Assembly (NCBI RefSeq): GCF_049276915.1
Contig: NZ_JBASXK010000068.1
Location: 1-6,483 of the forward strand
From: Aestuariivita sp049276915
Lineage (GTDB): Bacteria; Pseudomonadota; Alphaproteobacteria; Rhodobacterales; Rhodobacteraceae
DNA: 6,483 bases
Reading direction: 5' to 3'
Shown here: piece after piece, positions 6,477 to 6,483 of the stretch
Numbering within the stretch: the first letter of the stretch is position 1
Layout: each line of letters begins with the position of its first letter
Notes under the pieces: model-generated
Seen by the model: the letters and a program-made list of their open reading frames with translations, nothing else
The model's database searches: none
Told to the model about the DNA's origin: nothing
Made by a program: the position numbers and the translations under genes

Positions 6477-6483
6477 GATGTAT

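Noticed and set aside
1..6483. Search by eye for CRISPR arrays, tRNA or rRNA genes, insertion-sequence ends and defence genes
   Set aside because: No regularly spaced repeats, cloverleaf-like stretches, transposase motifs or terminal inverted repeats were seen.

Overview
The window looks like chromosomal DNA of a marine-type alphaproteobacterium, most likely of the Rhodobacteraceae (Roseobacter group). This rests on the moderately high GC and codon use, on protein sequences that read like roseobacter homologues, and on a degenerate copy of the 'GCCTCCGGCGG..AGTATTTG...AAGAAGAAA' intergenic motif that I recall as common at gene ends in that family. No database search was possible, so the taxon is an inference.

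Left and centre (about 28-4779, + strand) is a metabolic gene cluster. It opens with a Rho-independent-terminator-like hairpin (28-62). Next come the small (TctB, 96-584) and large (TctA, 597-2117) membrane subunits of a tripartite tricarboxylate transporter. They are followed by an AMP-forming acyl-CoA ligase of the oxalyl-CoA synthetase-like branch (2154-3683), a hairpin/repeat-bearing gap, and a ketopantoate-reductase-family oxidoreductase (3799-4779). The matching periplasmic binding protein (TctC) is not in the window and may lie just upstream of the hairpin. The simplest reading is that a carboxylic acid is imported by the transporter, activated to a CoA thioester by the ligase, and that the NAD(P)H reductase handles a related 2-oxo acid. 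The substrate cannot be read from the sequence.

Right (about 4829-6483) is a different functional block, apparently surface glycan or polysaccharide related. A GT4-type glycosyltransferase lies on the - strand (4829-5983), convergent with the metabolic cluster. Divergent from it is a short + strand gene (6150-6476). It resembles the N-terminal region of an FkbM-type methyltransferase but leaves frame exactly where the SAM-binding glycine motif is expected. The two genes share a 166-base divergent intergenic region with weak candidate promoters and a perfect dyad over the glycosyltransferase ribosome binding site.

Four gene starts are set differently from the longest open frame, because good Shine-Dalgarno sequences (and, for tctB, the terminator hairpin) point to internal starts: TTG at 96, ATG at 3799, GTG at 5983 (- strand) and GTG at 6150. 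I see no tRNA or rRNA, CRISPR array, insertion sequence or obvious defence system. Nothing in the window clearly amounts to a new system. The best leads are the transporter-ligase-reductase combination and the broken methyltransferase.
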